Origin: a virus
Virus record (IMG/VR): IMGVR_UViG_3300042305_002088
Span: 1-64,000 of that record
Strand: one strand, 5' to 3'
Length of the DNA stretch: 64,000 nt
A program made the position numbers and the translations under genes. The notes below the pieces were generated by a model. That model was not told where the DNA came from. It was given only the letters and a program-made list of their open reading frames with translations, and did no database searches. This document shows, one piece after another, positions 30,673 to 40,139 of the stretch. Position 1 is the stretch's first letter; every line of letters begins with the position of its first letter.

Positions 30673-30678
30673 TATAAT
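30673..30678 (+). promoter_or_regulatory. Early-type -10 box inside the sugar island
   Basis: TATAAT ends 11 bases before the ATG at 30690. The 32-base gap at 30658-30689 is by far the largest between genes of the island, so the second half may be transcribed separately. Confidence 0.4.
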
Positions 30679-30689
30679 ATGTTTTATTA

Positions 30690-31637
30690 ATGAAAACAGT
30701 ACTAATAACAGGGGGAAGTGGGTTTTTAGGTCGTAATCTTGCATTACATTTAAAAGACTCATATAAAGTTTTTTTAGCGTCTCGTAACAACAAACAAAAT
30801 ATTTTAGCTTCTAAGGTTACAGGGTGTGAGTCTTTACCTCTAGATGTAGCAAATATTGAATCGGTAAGAGATGCTATTAAACTTACTAAACCGAATATTA
30901 TTATTCATGCTGCAGCTACAAAATTTGTAGATCTATCAGAAAAATATCCTAACGAAACTATCGATATTAACGTAACCGGCTCACAAAATGTTGCTCGAGT
31001 TGCAATGGAAAATGATGTTGAGTATGTTTTAGGAATATCTACTGATAAAGCATGCCCGCCCATTAGAAATATTTACGGTCTATCGAAGGCAACAATGGAG
31101 CGTCTTTTTTGTCTACTTAACAAAAAAGCAAACACCCAATTTGCATGCGTGAGATATGGTAATGTGGCATGGTCAACTGGCTCGGTACTTCCAATTTGGA
31201 AAAAAATGCATGAAGAAACAGGCCTACTACAAACCACTGGACCTGAGATGAGAAGATTTTTCTTTTCTATACAAGACGCTGTAAATCTTGTTATAACTGC
31301 AATTGATAATAAAGATATTATTCATGGACAGGTATTATCACGTGTAATGAAGTCTGCTCAAATACAAGATATTTTAGACGTCTGGACAAAGCATTTAGGG
31401 GGTAAGTGGGAAAGAATTGCAGGTCGACCTGGTGAAAGAGATGACGAGTTTTTAGTTGGAGAGACTGAACTGAATTATTGTCAGGTTATTAACTTTAATA
31501 ACATTAAGCATTTTCTTCTTAGTCCAAACACTAAAGTAGAAACCCCATACCCAAACATCTTTACATCTAAAGAGGCAGAAAGATTGTCAGAAGCAGAAAT
31601 ATTAGAGTTATTAAACTCTGTACCTGATATTTTATAA
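30690..31637 (+). CDS. NDP-sugar epimerase/dehydratase (extended SDR)
   Basis: A 315-residue protein. The NAD(P)-binding GGSGFLG (8-14), LGISTDKACPP (catalytic T/D/K region) and YGLSKATMERL (Y-x3-K) are those of polysaccharide-type nucleotide-sugar dehydratases and epimerases such as the PseB/CapD group. It should supply an activated deoxysugar or epimerised sugar to the island's transferases. Confidence 0.85.
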   Translation: MKTVLITGGSGFLGRNLALHLKDSYKVFLASRNNKQNILASKVTGCESLPLDVANIESVRDAIKLTKPNIIIHAAATKFVDLSEKYPNETIDINVTGSQNVARVAMENDVEYVLGISTDKACPPIRNIYGLSKATMERLFCLLNKKANTQFACVRYGNVAWSTGSVLPIWKKMHEETGLLQTTGPEMRRFFFSIQDAVNLVITAIDNKDIIHGQVLSRVMKSAQIQDILDVWTKHLGGKWERIAGRPGERDDEFLVGETELNYCQVINFNNIKHFLLSPNTKVETPYPNIFTSKEAERLSEAEILELLNSVPDIL

Positions 31638-32284
31638 TGTTCAAGTACGCGGTAATATATGCCGGTGGAGAAGGTACAAGAATGCTACCTCTCACACAGT
31701 ATATACCTAAAGGGCTTATACAAATTAAAGGAAAATCTTTGATAGATTATGTTATAGATTTTTTAAGACAAAACGGTATTGAACAAATATATGTCACTTA
31801 CTCTTATAAAAGTGAACAAATTTTAACATATCTAAAAGATAAAGTTAACGGCTTTATAAACACCACTAATAAAGATAATTCATATTTTTTATATAATAGT
31901 TTTGCAAAATATATAAATGAACCGATAGTGTGCATGCCTTGTGATATTATAGTTAATTTAGATCTTAAAAGAGTCTATAATACCTATACTCAATCACAGA
32001 ACCCCGTACACGCTATTATACCCGTAAACGTTAAACAAGGAATTAGCGGAGATTACATAACTTCATCCGGTAACCATATAACTAAGCTAGATAGGGATAA
32101 AAATACAGGCATATATTCAAGTGGTATACAAATTATAAACCCCGCTCTTTTAAACGAGATAACTAAACCGGTGAATAATTTTTGCGAAGTGTGGGACCAA
32201 CTTATTAAACTTAATAAATTACATTTAATAGATATTAAGCCAGAAGTTTGGAGCGCATACGATAATATTAATGACATAGTATGA
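31637..32284 (+). CDS. Sugar-phosphate nucleotidyltransferase
   Basis: A 215-residue protein. YAGGEGTRMLPLTQYIPKGLIQIKGKSLIDYVIDFL is the G-x-G-T-R-x(4)-T...PK signature of NTP-transferases that make NDP-sugars, with CDI (~96-98) at the metal site. It overlaps neighbours by 1 and 4 bases. It is shorter than typical RmlA proteins and lacks their C-terminal regulatory part. Confidence 0.85.
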   Translation: MFKYAVIYAGGEGTRMLPLTQYIPKGLIQIKGKSLIDYVIDFLRQNGIEQIYVTYSYKSEQILTYLKDKVNGFINTTNKDNSYFLYNSFAKYINEPIVCMPCDIIVNLDLKRVYNTYTQSQNPVHAIIPVNVKQGISGDYITSSGNHITKLDRDKNTGIYSSGIQIINPALLNEITKPVNNFCEVWDQLIKLNKLHLIDIKPEVWSAYDNINDIV

Positions 32285-33105
32285 AAGAGTGGTCGATTAG
32301 AGATAGTATGTTCTCTCATGCATTTTCAACAAGTAATTGGTTTAAGCCTACTCACTTTAAATGGAATTTTAAAGACGTACAAGGAAGTTTTGTTTTTTTA
32401 ACCGACCGTAATTTACACGAAGTTGAACATATTAAGGGTGTTAAAAAGTATGCTTGGTTAATAGAATCCCCGCACATAACACCGGATTCATATAATTTTG
32501 TAAATAATAATCCTAATCTATTTGACAAAATATTCACTCATTCTAAAAAAATATTACAACATAGCAACGCGCACTTAGTACCCGTAGGTGGCTGTCATTT
32601 AGATGAAAATGAAATTGCACTTTACAGTAACAAAACAAAACTTATTTCTATGATGTACTCTGATAAAAAGTATACACCGGGGCATATCTTAAGACATAAA
32701 ATTGCTGCAAGTGAGTGTGCTAACTACGTAGATATAATGGGCAGCGGGAAATCCGGCCATCATGTTAAAAAAATTGAATCATGCAAAGATTATAAGTTTT
32801 CAGTAGTTGTAGAGAACTGTAAAGAAGATTTTTATTTCACTGAAAAAATTATAGACTGCTTTTTAAGCGGCACTATCCCTATATATTGGGGATGTCCTTC
32901 AATAGGTAACTTTTTTAATACCAAAGGATTTTATCAATTTGATAGTTTAGATGAGCTATTTAACATCGTAAACGCATCGCAAACCTTGCATCACTTTTAC
33001 AAAAATAATAAACATATAATAGAAGAAAACTATAACAAAGCCCTTTTATATAAAATAGGGGAAGACTATCTTTATAACAATTATCAAAAACTTATTGAAG
33101 AATGA
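32281..33105 (+). CDS. GT10-type (fucosyltransferase-like) glycosyltransferase
   Basis: A 274-residue protein. The signature SVVVENCKEDFYFTEKIIDCFLSGTIPIYWGCPSIGNFF (~176-214) is diagnostic of alpha-1,3-fucosyltransferase-like GT10 enzymes (donor-site E-N...YFTEK). The N-terminal GT-B half is poorly conserved. GDP-fucose or a similar donor is expected. Confidence 0.82.
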   Translation: MKEWSIRDSMFSHAFSTSNWFKPTHFKWNFKDVQGSFVFLTDRNLHEVEHIKGVKKYAWLIESPHITPDSYNFVNNNPNLFDKIFTHSKKILQHSNAHLVPVGGCHLDENEIALYSNKTKLISMMYSDKKYTPGHILRHKIAASECANYVDIMGSGKSGHHVKKIESCKDYKFSVVVENCKEDFYFTEKIIDCFLSGTIPIYWGCPSIGNFFNTKGFYQFDSLDELFNIVNASQTLHHFYKNNKHIIEENYNKALLYKIGEDYLYNNYQKLIEE

Positions 33106-33797
33106 AAATAGCTATCTGTATATCAGGACAACCGAGATGTTTTAAACAAGGATTCGAGTCCCTTTCTAAAAATATACTTAATAACTACAACAATTGTGAT
33201 ATTTTTATACATACATGGTTTACGAACGAGTTAGTAGGAACAACCTTTGATACCACTCATCAAGGCTCTCGGGCTAAAGTGGGAAAGTATGAGTCAAACA
33301 CAATTGAACAAATTTTAGAACTTTTTAAACCTAAAAGCTTTTTAGTTGATAAACCAAAGACTTTTAGTTGGGATATACCATTCACCCCTAATAACTTAAG
33401 AGATGGAGTACAACCTAATAATGTGTACTCTATGTTTTACTCTATTTATAAATCTATACAGTTAAAAACTGAATACGAAAGAGTAGATAATATTAAATAC
33501 GACGTTGTTGTTAGAACACGCTTCGATCTTTCTTTATCTGAGCCGCTATTGTTTGAAACCTATAATTTAAACACAATTGTAGCACCTCAATCTAATAATA
33601 CAAATGTTGTTTATGATATACTCGGATTTAGTAATTCAAGTAATATGAATCATTACGGCAACACTTTTATCAATATTAAAGACGTTTGGTCTCCCGATAA
33701 ACACTTTATTGGAGAACAATTACTTACCGATAATATCAAAAAATATAATATACCCGTAACACCGATAAGCTATAGAGCTGACTTATATAGAGTATGA
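33102..33797 (+). CDS. Putative glycosyltransferase
   Basis: A 231-residue protein. IAICISGQPRCFKQGFESL, CDIFIHTWF and YDVVVRTRFDLSLSEPL resemble a family of capsule/teichoic-type putative transferases in viruses and bacteria (SGQ.R......NI....D.FiH.W..., R.R.D). No clear DxD triad is seen except RFDLS. The function is inferred from the island. Confidence 0.6.
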   Translation: MKIAICISGQPRCFKQGFESLSKNILNNYNNCDIFIHTWFTNELVGTTFDTTHQGSRAKVGKYESNTIEQILELFKPKSFLVDKPKTFSWDIPFTPNNLRDGVQPNNVYSMFYSIYKSIQLKTEYERVDNIKYDVVVRTRFDLSLSEPLLFETYNLNTIVAPQSNNTNVVYDILGFSNSSNMNHYGNTFINIKDVWSPDKHFIGEQLLTDNIKKYNIPVTPISYRADLYRV

Positions 33798-35170
33798 AAA
33801 TTAAATTAGTAATTTTTGATCTCGATGGAGTACTCGTAGATGCAAAACAAATACACTATCAAGCACTTAATACTGCAATTAAAAACATAGCTGGCCCACA
33901 ATATACTATTTCTCTTGAAGAGCATCTACACATTTATGACGGGCTTAAAACGTATCAAAAACTGGACCTACTCACACAAAATAAAAATTTAGATAAAGAG
34001 TTACATAAAAAAATTTGGGATAATAAACAAGAGATTACCCTTCACTGTTTTCGTAAAATTGAACCTAACCCAAATATAATTACCATTTTTGAATTTTTAA
34101 AGGAAAGAAATATTTTAATTGCGTGTTGCTCCAATTCTATTAAGCGCACGGTTTTGCTGGCCCTTTCAAAACTCAATATTATTGAATATTTTAATTTTAT
34201 TGTATCTAATGAAGACGTTAAACACGCAAAACCGCACCCTGAAATTTATTGGAAAGCCATGGCTTCAGCAGGGGTACTACCGGAAGAAACTTTAATAGTA
34301 GAGGACTCTCCACCAGGTCTTCTAGGGGCCTCCCGTACGAGAGCAAATATTCTTCGTGTAAAAGATACAAATGATTTGACATATGAAAAGTTTATTATAA
34401 AATGTCATACTAGCAAAAATATGCAAATGGTACCAAAATGGCAGGATGACAAATTAAACGTGCTTATACCGATGGCGGGTGCAGGATCTCGTTTTGAGCA
34501 GTCCGGTTACACCTTTCCAAAGCCTCTCATAGATGTTAATGGTAGACCTATGATTCAAGTAATAGTTGAGAACCTTAATATTGATGCGAATTTTATTTTT
34601 GTTGTTCGCAGAGAACATAGACAGAAGTATAATTTAGACTCTGTTCTTAACCTTATAGCCCCAAATTGTAAAATTGTTGAAACTGACGGTCTAACAGAAG
34701 GTGCTGCTTGCACAGTGCTTCTCGCAAAACAATATATCAACAACGATTCACCTCTAATTCTTGCTAATTCGGATCAATTCGTTGAATGGAATTCAAACGA
34801 GTTCATGTATAAAATGCATGAACAAAATCTCGATGGCGGTATTTTATCCTTTGAGTCCACTCACCCCAAATGGTCGTACGCTAAAACAGACAATAACGGT
34901 TTTGTCACTGAGGTGGCTGAAAAGAATCCTATATCTAACCTCGCTACTGTTGGAATATACTATTGGAAACACGGTAAGGATTTTGTAAAATACGCTGAAA
35001 CAATGATTAATAAAAATATTCGAGTTAATAATGAGTTTTATGTCTGCCCGGTGTTTAACGAGGCGATTATTGATAATAAAAAAATTAAAACTTACAATGT
35101 TGAAAAAATGTGGGGAATTGGCACCCCTGAAGATCTAAAAACATTTTTAAACAGCAAAAAGGATGTCTAA
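33794..35170 (+). CDS. Fusion of HAD phosphatase and sugar nucleotidyltransferase
   Basis: A 458-residue protein. Residues 1-205 form a HAD hydrolase: FDLDGVLVDA (8-17), CCSNS and KPHPEIYWKA...VEDSPPGLLGA. Residues ~216-455 form a nucleotidyltransferase: VLIPMAGAGSRFEQSGYTFPKPLIDVNGRPM and LANSDQFVEW. The fusion could couple sugar-phosphate dephosphorylation or mutase-like activity to NDP-sugar synthesis. It is the most complex enzyme in the island. Confidence 0.88.
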   Translation: MKIKLVIFDLDGVLVDAKQIHYQALNTAIKNIAGPQYTISLEEHLHIYDGLKTYQKLDLLTQNKNLDKELHKKIWDNKQEITLHCFRKIEPNPNIITIFEFLKERNILIACCSNSIKRTVLLALSKLNIIEYFNFIVSNEDVKHAKPHPEIYWKAMASAGVLPEETLIVEDSPPGLLGASRTRANILRVKDTNDLTYEKFIIKCHTSKNMQMVPKWQDDKLNVLIPMAGAGSRFEQSGYTFPKPLIDVNGRPMIQVIVENLNIDANFIFVVRREHRQKYNLDSVLNLIAPNCKIVETDGLTEGAACTVLLAKQYINNDSPLILANSDQFVEWNSNEFMYKMHEQNLDGGILSFESTHPKWSYAKTDNNGFVTEVAEKNPISNLATVGIYYWKHGKDFVKYAETMINKNIRVNNEFYVCPVFNEAIIDNKKIKTYNVEKMWGIGTPEDLKTFLNSKKDV

Positions 35171-35618
35171 ACTAATTTCCCATCGCGGTAATTTAACAGG
35201 GCCAGATACTTCTGTAGAAAATGTTCCCGAGCAGATTGATATTGCATTGAAAGCAGGCTATGATGTTGAAGTTGATATTTTTTTGCAAAAACAAAAATAC
35301 TATTTAGGTCACGATGAACCCCAATACCCTATTGATATACAGTGGCTAGTAAAACGAAAAAATAAACTTTGGTTACATTGTAAAAATATATATGCACTTG
35401 AAAGTTTTTTAGAGTTTGATTTTAACTACTTTTGGCATCAACAAGATGACTTTACATTAACATCTAAAAATTTTATTTGGACTTATCCAAATAAACTACT
35501 AACCGGAAAAAGCATATGTGTGCTACCTGAACAAGGTTTTAACGGCGATATTAATAATTGTGCTGGTGTATGTACAGATTTTATTTTAAATAAAACATGG
35601 AATCGCAATCTCAAATAG
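35163..35618 (+). CDS. GDPD-like phosphodiesterase
   Basis: A 151-residue protein. ISHRGNLTGPDTSVENVPEQIDIALKAGYDVEVDIFLQ has HRG, ENVP and the VEVD metal residues of glycerophosphodiester phosphodiesterases, followed by YLGHDEPQY. It is about half the usual length and lacks the later GDPD strands, as in short versions from sugar-biosynthesis clusters. It overlaps both neighbours. Confidence 0.7.
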   Translation: MSKLISHRGNLTGPDTSVENVPEQIDIALKAGYDVEVDIFLQKQKYYLGHDEPQYPIDIQWLVKRKNKLWLHCKNIYALESFLEFDFNYFWHQQDDFTLTSKNFIWTYPNKLLTGKSICVLPEQGFNGDINNCAGVCTDFILNKTWNRNLK

Positions 35619-36118
35619 GACAAGACCAGTTTGTTCTAACAACATTAAATTATATCCGTAATGGCGTTTTTGTAGATATTGGTTGTGAGAGACCTAAAAC
35701 TATAAGCAATACATATCTACTCGAGAATGATTATGACTGGACTGGGTTAGCAATTGATCTTATTGACTTTAAAGAGGCAAACGGTGAAACGTGGGAACAG
35801 TTAAGACCTAAATCAAAACATATTATAGAGAACGCTCTATCGATTGATTATACATCTCTTTTTGAAGAGAATAAATTACCAAACGTCATCGATTATTTGA
35901 GCATTGATCTTGAGCCACCACAAATTACTTTAGAGTGTTTATTTAAAATACCCTTCGACAAATACAAGTTTAAATGTGTTACCTTCGAAACAGACGAGTA
36001 TCGAGAAGGCGGTCAACAGCGTAAAGAAATATCAAGGTCCTTTATGAAAGAAAAAGGGTATACATTTATTAAAAATATGAATTCTCAGGATGACTTTTAT
36101 ATCTTGGAAAATCTATAA
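35597..36118 (+). CDS. FkbM-like methyltransferase
   Basis: A 173-residue protein. SQIGQDQFVLTTL...GVFVDIGCERPKTISNTYLLENDYDWTGLAIDL and VIDYLSIDLEPPQITLECLFKIPFDKY match FkbM-like enzymes (DIG...N....E...W.G.....; D.E......L...P). It is shorter than the earlier FkbM gene and is a second, divergent copy. Confidence 0.75.
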   Translation: MESQSQIGQDQFVLTTLNYIRNGVFVDIGCERPKTISNTYLLENDYDWTGLAIDLIDFKEANGETWEQLRPKSKHIIENALSIDYTSLFEENKLPNVIDYLSIDLEPPQITLECLFKIPFDKYKFKCVTFETDEYREGGQQRKEISRSFMKEKGYTFIKNMNSQDDFYILENL

Positions 36119-37032
36119 TGTTTTGTCTCAATAAAAAACAATTAACTATTAACGATATAGAAAAAGCTGCTAATTTTGGTGGTCAGGATATTTTTTTGTT
36201 GGTGCCTTTCTTATCAGAAGAATTATACTACAAAGCATTAGTTCCAAAAATTTGTAACCATAATGAATCTCTATACACAAAATGGTTTTTTACAGGTAAG
36301 AATCTTTTACAAGAAAAGGAGTTAGCAACCTGTCAATATTCTATTGTACCTTTTAAGTTTGATATTGAAGATCAAAGAATAAACACTTTATGTGAGAATG
36401 CTAAAACACACAATAAAACAGTATTAGCTTTTTACACCGACGATACCACAGAAACATTTAACTTACCTGATAATTTAATACTCTTCCGAACCTCTGTTAA
36501 TAAAAAAACGTTACAGACAAACGAAAGAGTGATGCCTGCTCTTCACCCTGATCATTTTTCAGGTTTTACGGAATATAAAAACAGTATTGGGTTTTGTGGT
36601 CAGTTGACTCATTTAAGACATAATATTATTACAAAGTTAAACGAGTTAAATTTACCCACTGATTTTATTTACCGTCAAGGGTTTTGGGCACCAGAAGTTG
36701 GATCTAAAATAAAAGCCCGTAAAGAATACTACAAAAACCTTCTATCTAATAAATATGCACTCTGTATTCGAGGTTCAGGAAACTTTTCGTTTCGTTTTTA
36801 TGAAGCATTGTGTTTTGGTAGAATACCAATTCTTATAGATACCGATACTACATTACCATTTTCGTCTTCTATAGATTGGAATAAACATATAATTTGTATT
36901 AAACAAGAAAACTTACACACACTCCCAGATATCCTAGAACAAGATAATCGCTCTATGGCTGACAATAGAAAATTATGGGAAGAATATTTTTCGATAGAAG
37001 GTTATGCTCAAAAATTCATTAAAGATATTTGA
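36118..37032 (+). CDS. Exostosin-like (GT47-type) glycosyltransferase
   Basis: A 304-residue protein. The C-terminal segment YALCIRGSGNFSFRFYEALCFGRIPILIDTD is the exostosin donor-site motif (C.RG.G..S.R.YEAL..G.IPV...D). The N-terminal GT-B half is variable. It is the last gene of the island, 32 bases before gene 46. Confidence 0.8.
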   Translation: MFCLNKKQLTINDIEKAANFGGQDIFLLVPFLSEELYYKALVPKICNHNESLYTKWFFTGKNLLQEKELATCQYSIVPFKFDIEDQRINTLCENAKTHNKTVLAFYTDDTTETFNLPDNLILFRTSVNKKTLQTNERVMPALHPDHFSGFTEYKNSIGFCGQLTHLRHNIITKLNELNLPTDFIYRQGFWAPEVGSKIKARKEYYKNLLSNKYALCIRGSGNFSFRFYEALCFGRIPILIDTDTTLPFSSSIDWNKHIICIKQENLHTLPDILEQDNRSMADNRKLWEEYFSIEGYAQKFIKDI

Positions 37033-37050
37033 ATTTTTAAAAACTCCCTC

Positions 37051-37056
37051 TATACT
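37051..37056 (+). promoter_or_regulatory. Early-type -10 box before gene 46
   Basis: TATACT ends 7 bases before the GTG at 37064. A leaderless message is predicted. Confidence 0.45.
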
Positions 37057-37063
37057 GTATTAA

Positions 37064-38860
37064 GTGCGTTTAGTAAATTTTAAATCTCTTACGATCAAGA
37101 ACTTCCTCTCTGTTGGAGAGACACCAGTAACTATTAATTTTCAGCCTGGTGTAAATGTAATCACTGGAACTAATTACGACAAAGAAGATTCCAAGAACGG
37201 TGTCGGTAAATCTACAATTGCTGATGCTTTGTACTTTGCCTTGTTCGGAACAACTATTAGAGAGCTTTCCAAAGACTTAATAGTCAATTCTTTCACAAAG
37301 AAGAAATGCGAAGTAGTTCTAGATATTGATATTGAAAACGGAAACGGTTTGTCTCAGTACCGTATCACAAGAACTATTAATCCTACTAAGTGTCATATGA
37401 CTAAGAACGGTGAAGATATTACCCGTTCTACAATGGCTAAGACAAATGAGTATATTCAAAAGCTGGTCCTGTCTAATGGTAAGATCTTTCAGAATTCTGT
37501 TATTATGACTATCAACAACACTGTGCCGTTTATGGCTCAGTCAAAAGTTGATAAGCGTAAATTTATTGAGAGTATTCTTAGCCTTGAAATCTTTTCGGAA
37601 ATGCTTTCAAAAGCTCGTGAAGAACATAACACACTTAAAAAAGATTACGAAGTTTTATTTACTAAAGTTGAAGGTATTGAAAAAGGTTACAAGTTCAATA
37701 AAGAACAACTTGACACTTTTGAAGAAAATAAAAAACAAAAAGTTACTGAGTTAGAAAAACGTATTGACGAAAACAAAGCTAAAGTTGCTGAGTTAATAAA
37801 AATGATTAAACAGCTTCCTGATGACGTCATGCAAAAGCTCGACGAAAAAGAGCAAACTTGTAAAGACGAGTTAGTCAATATTCAGAAAGAATACAAACAG
37901 GCTTATCAGGTTTTAGCTGACGTTAAAAGTAAGATTAGTCATATAGAAGGGCAATTAAAAGAGATTGAAAAAGTAGGTGCTATTTGTACCACTTGTAAGA
38001 GAGCTTATTCCGACGACGACCTCAAGCATAAAGAAGCTAATAAAAAAGAGCTTAATAGCAAACTTAAAGATTTTAACAAAGAACTAACTACAGCTCAAAA
38101 AGCTCTTGATAAAGTTAACTCTGATCAAGGGAAGAAGGAAAAAGAACACAAAGATATTCAAGATAAAAAGAACGTTATAAGAGATGTTATAAACAATAAT
38201 AAAAATACTGAGACTAAGATCAGCCTTATTAATGAAAATATTCAAGCTATCCTAAAAGATATCGATGAAGTTAAAAAACAAACTAATGATGTATTAGAAA
38301 ATGTTGTTAAAGAGCTTGAAGAAAAGCTTAAAACCGGAAAACAAGAACTTGAAAAACTAGATAAAGATTGTGCTGTACTTGAATGTGTTAAGTTTGTGGT
38401 GTCTGAAGAAGGAGTAAAATCGTATATTGTTAAAAAGATCTTAGCTGTTCTTAACGGACGTATGGCCTACTATCTCGATAAACTCCATGCTAATTGCTTG
38501 TGTCAGTTCGATGAGTTCTTCGATGAGCAAATTACAGATGAAAAAGGTGAATTAAAATCTTACTTTAACTTCTCAGGCGGTGAGCGAAAAAGAATTGATT
38601 TAGCCTGCTTATTTTCTTTCTTAGATATTCGTAGAATGCAAGGTGATGTTCACTTCTCTACTATCTTCTACGATGAACTACTTGATTCTTCTCTCGATGA
38701 TAAAGGTGTTGAATTAGTGCTTGATGTTCTTCGTGAAAGAGCACAAAAGCATAACGAAAATTGTTATATCATTACTCATCGTGGTACTACAATTACAGAG
38801 AAAATCGATAATACAGTATTTCTGGAAAAACGTAACAACTTTACCTATTTATTAGCATAA
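37064..38860 (+). CDS. 46: gp46/SbcC-like recombination ATPase (Rad50 type)
   Basis: A 598-residue protein with a GTG start. Walker A GVGKST at 46-51, long coiled coils interrupted by a zinc-hook CTTC (~308-311), ABC signature FSGGERKRID (~502-511) and a Walker B region IFYDELLDSS. It forms the end-resection nuclease with gp47. It is separated from gene 47 by the sugar island. Confidence 0.92.
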   Translation: MRLVNFKSLTIKNFLSVGETPVTINFQPGVNVITGTNYDKEDSKNGVGKSTIADALYFALFGTTIRELSKDLIVNSFTKKKCEVVLDIDIENGNGLSQYRITRTINPTKCHMTKNGEDITRSTMAKTNEYIQKLVLSNGKIFQNSVIMTINNTVPFMAQSKVDKRKFIESILSLEIFSEMLSKAREEHNTLKKDYEVLFTKVEGIEKGYKFNKEQLDTFEENKKQKVTELEKRIDENKAKVAELIKMIKQLPDDVMQKLDEKEQTCKDELVNIQKEYKQAYQVLADVKSKISHIEGQLKEIEKVGAICTTCKRAYSDDDLKHKEANKKELNSKLKDFNKELTTAQKALDKVNSDQGKKEKEHKDIQDKKNVIRDVINNNKNTETKISLINENIQAILKDIDEVKKQTNDVLENVVKELEEKLKTGKQELEKLDKDCAVLECVKFVVSEEGVKSYIVKKILAVLNGRMAYYLDKLHANCLCQFDEFFDEQITDEKGELKSYFNFSGGERKRIDLACLFSFLDIRRMQGDVHFSTIFYDELLDSSLDDKGVELVLDVLRERAQKHNENCYIITHRGTTITEKIDNTVFLEKRNNFTYLLA

Positions 38861-38865
38861 CCTTT

Positions 38866-40125
38866 ATGTCTCAGTTCATCGTACAACAATCCGGTATTTC
38901 TAATCTCGTGGGTGCTCCAATCGGTTTGCCGCCCTTTATTCCTTCAACAACACAGGTATTGCAAACACAACAAGGACCTGGTTTACCCCCCCCTGAAATT
39001 CCCGGACAAGGATTACCTAGAGCTATTAACTACTTAGCTGACTACGGTGGTTGTTCTTGGTATCGTTGTATGGCACCAAATCTGATGCTCAATCTTTATC
39101 AGAAAGCGGTAATGCTAGAACTTACCACAATGGTCTTAGATCCCAGGTTCTATGCAGGTGTTAAAGCTGTAAAGATTCAGCGTCAAGCTACCCCGATTCA
39201 AAGAGATTTTGTCAAGATGCTTAAAGAGATTTCACGACAAATGCCTGATGGAGGATTTAAACTCATTTACGAAATTGACGATATTGTTTTTAGAGAAGAT
39301 ATTCCTGACTTTAATCGTAACAAAGATGCGTTTGTAGCAGATGAAATTCGTAACTCTATTTTAGAAATTCTTGATATGTGTGACGAGGTTACAGTTACCT
39401 GTGACTTTATGAAAGATTACTTTAACGAAAAAATGGGAGTAAAAAAGACTACTGTTATTCCAAACTATCTTACAAGATGGTGGTTTGACAGATATTACAA
39501 CCTCGATAAGCTTGTTAAGAACTTTGAGAAGAATAAAAAGAAGCCTGTTGTATCTATTTTTGCCTCTGGTACCCACGTCGACGTCACTAATCGTACAGGG
39601 CAAAAAGATGACTTTGAAATGGTTGTACCCGCTATTATTAAAGCTAGAAAAGATTTTAGGTGGAAGTTCTACGGGTGTTATCCTCTACCTCTAAAGCCGT
39701 TTATTGACAGAGGTGAAATAGAATTCTGTGAATGGACACCACTTCCAGAGTTTCCAGGCGCTATGGCAGAGTCTGGTACTCAAGTAACCTTTGCTGCTCT
39801 TCAAGATAATAACTTCAATAGAGCTAAATCTAATATTAAACTCTTAGAAGCTGCTGCTTTGGGCATTCCTTGTATTTGCCCAGATATGGTTACATATAAG
39901 GACGCTAAGCTCAAATATTCAAATCCTGCAGAATTTATTGACTGTATTAAAACTGCTACTAAGAACCAACATACCTATGCTGACTATTGTAAGAAAGCAC
40001 GTGAGTATGCTGATGGCTTTTGGTTAGAAGATGAAAAGAACCTTATGAAACATCATGAGGCTTATTTCACACCTTACGGTTCACCTGACCGCAAATATTT
40101 GCTTGAGACTAATCCTAAGTCATAA
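38866..40125 (+). CDS. GT-B glycosyltransferase with N-terminal extension
   Basis: A 419-residue protein. The first ~45 residues are a Pro/Gly/Gln-rich low-complexity extension (LPPFIPSTTQVLQTQQGPGLPPPEIPGQG). The rest has a GT-B architecture: YLADYGGCSWYRCMAPNL, LIYEIDDIVFREDIP, and a C-terminal LLEAAALGIPCICPDM (E..A.G.P...) as in GT1/GT4. It sits between gene 46 and the DNA polymerase rather than in the island, so DNA glycosylation is one option. Substrate unknown. Confidence 0.72.
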   Translation: MSQFIVQQSGISNLVGAPIGLPPFIPSTTQVLQTQQGPGLPPPEIPGQGLPRAINYLADYGGCSWYRCMAPNLMLNLYQKAVMLELTTMVLDPRFYAGVKAVKIQRQATPIQRDFVKMLKEISRQMPDGGFKLIYEIDDIVFREDIPDFNRNKDAFVADEIRNSILEILDMCDEVTVTCDFMKDYFNEKMGVKKTTVIPNYLTRWWFDRYYNLDKLVKNFEKNKKKPVVSIFASGTHVDVTNRTGQKDDFEMVVPAIIKARKDFRWKFYGCYPLPLKPFIDRGEIEFCEWTPLPEFPGAMAESGTQVTFAALQDNNFNRAKSNIKLLEAAALGIPCICPDMVTYKDAKLKYSNPAEFIDCIKTATKNQHTYADYCKKAREYADGFWLEDEKNLMKHHEAYFTPYGSPDRKYLLETNPKS

Positions 40126-40139
40126 TACAATAGGTAGTA

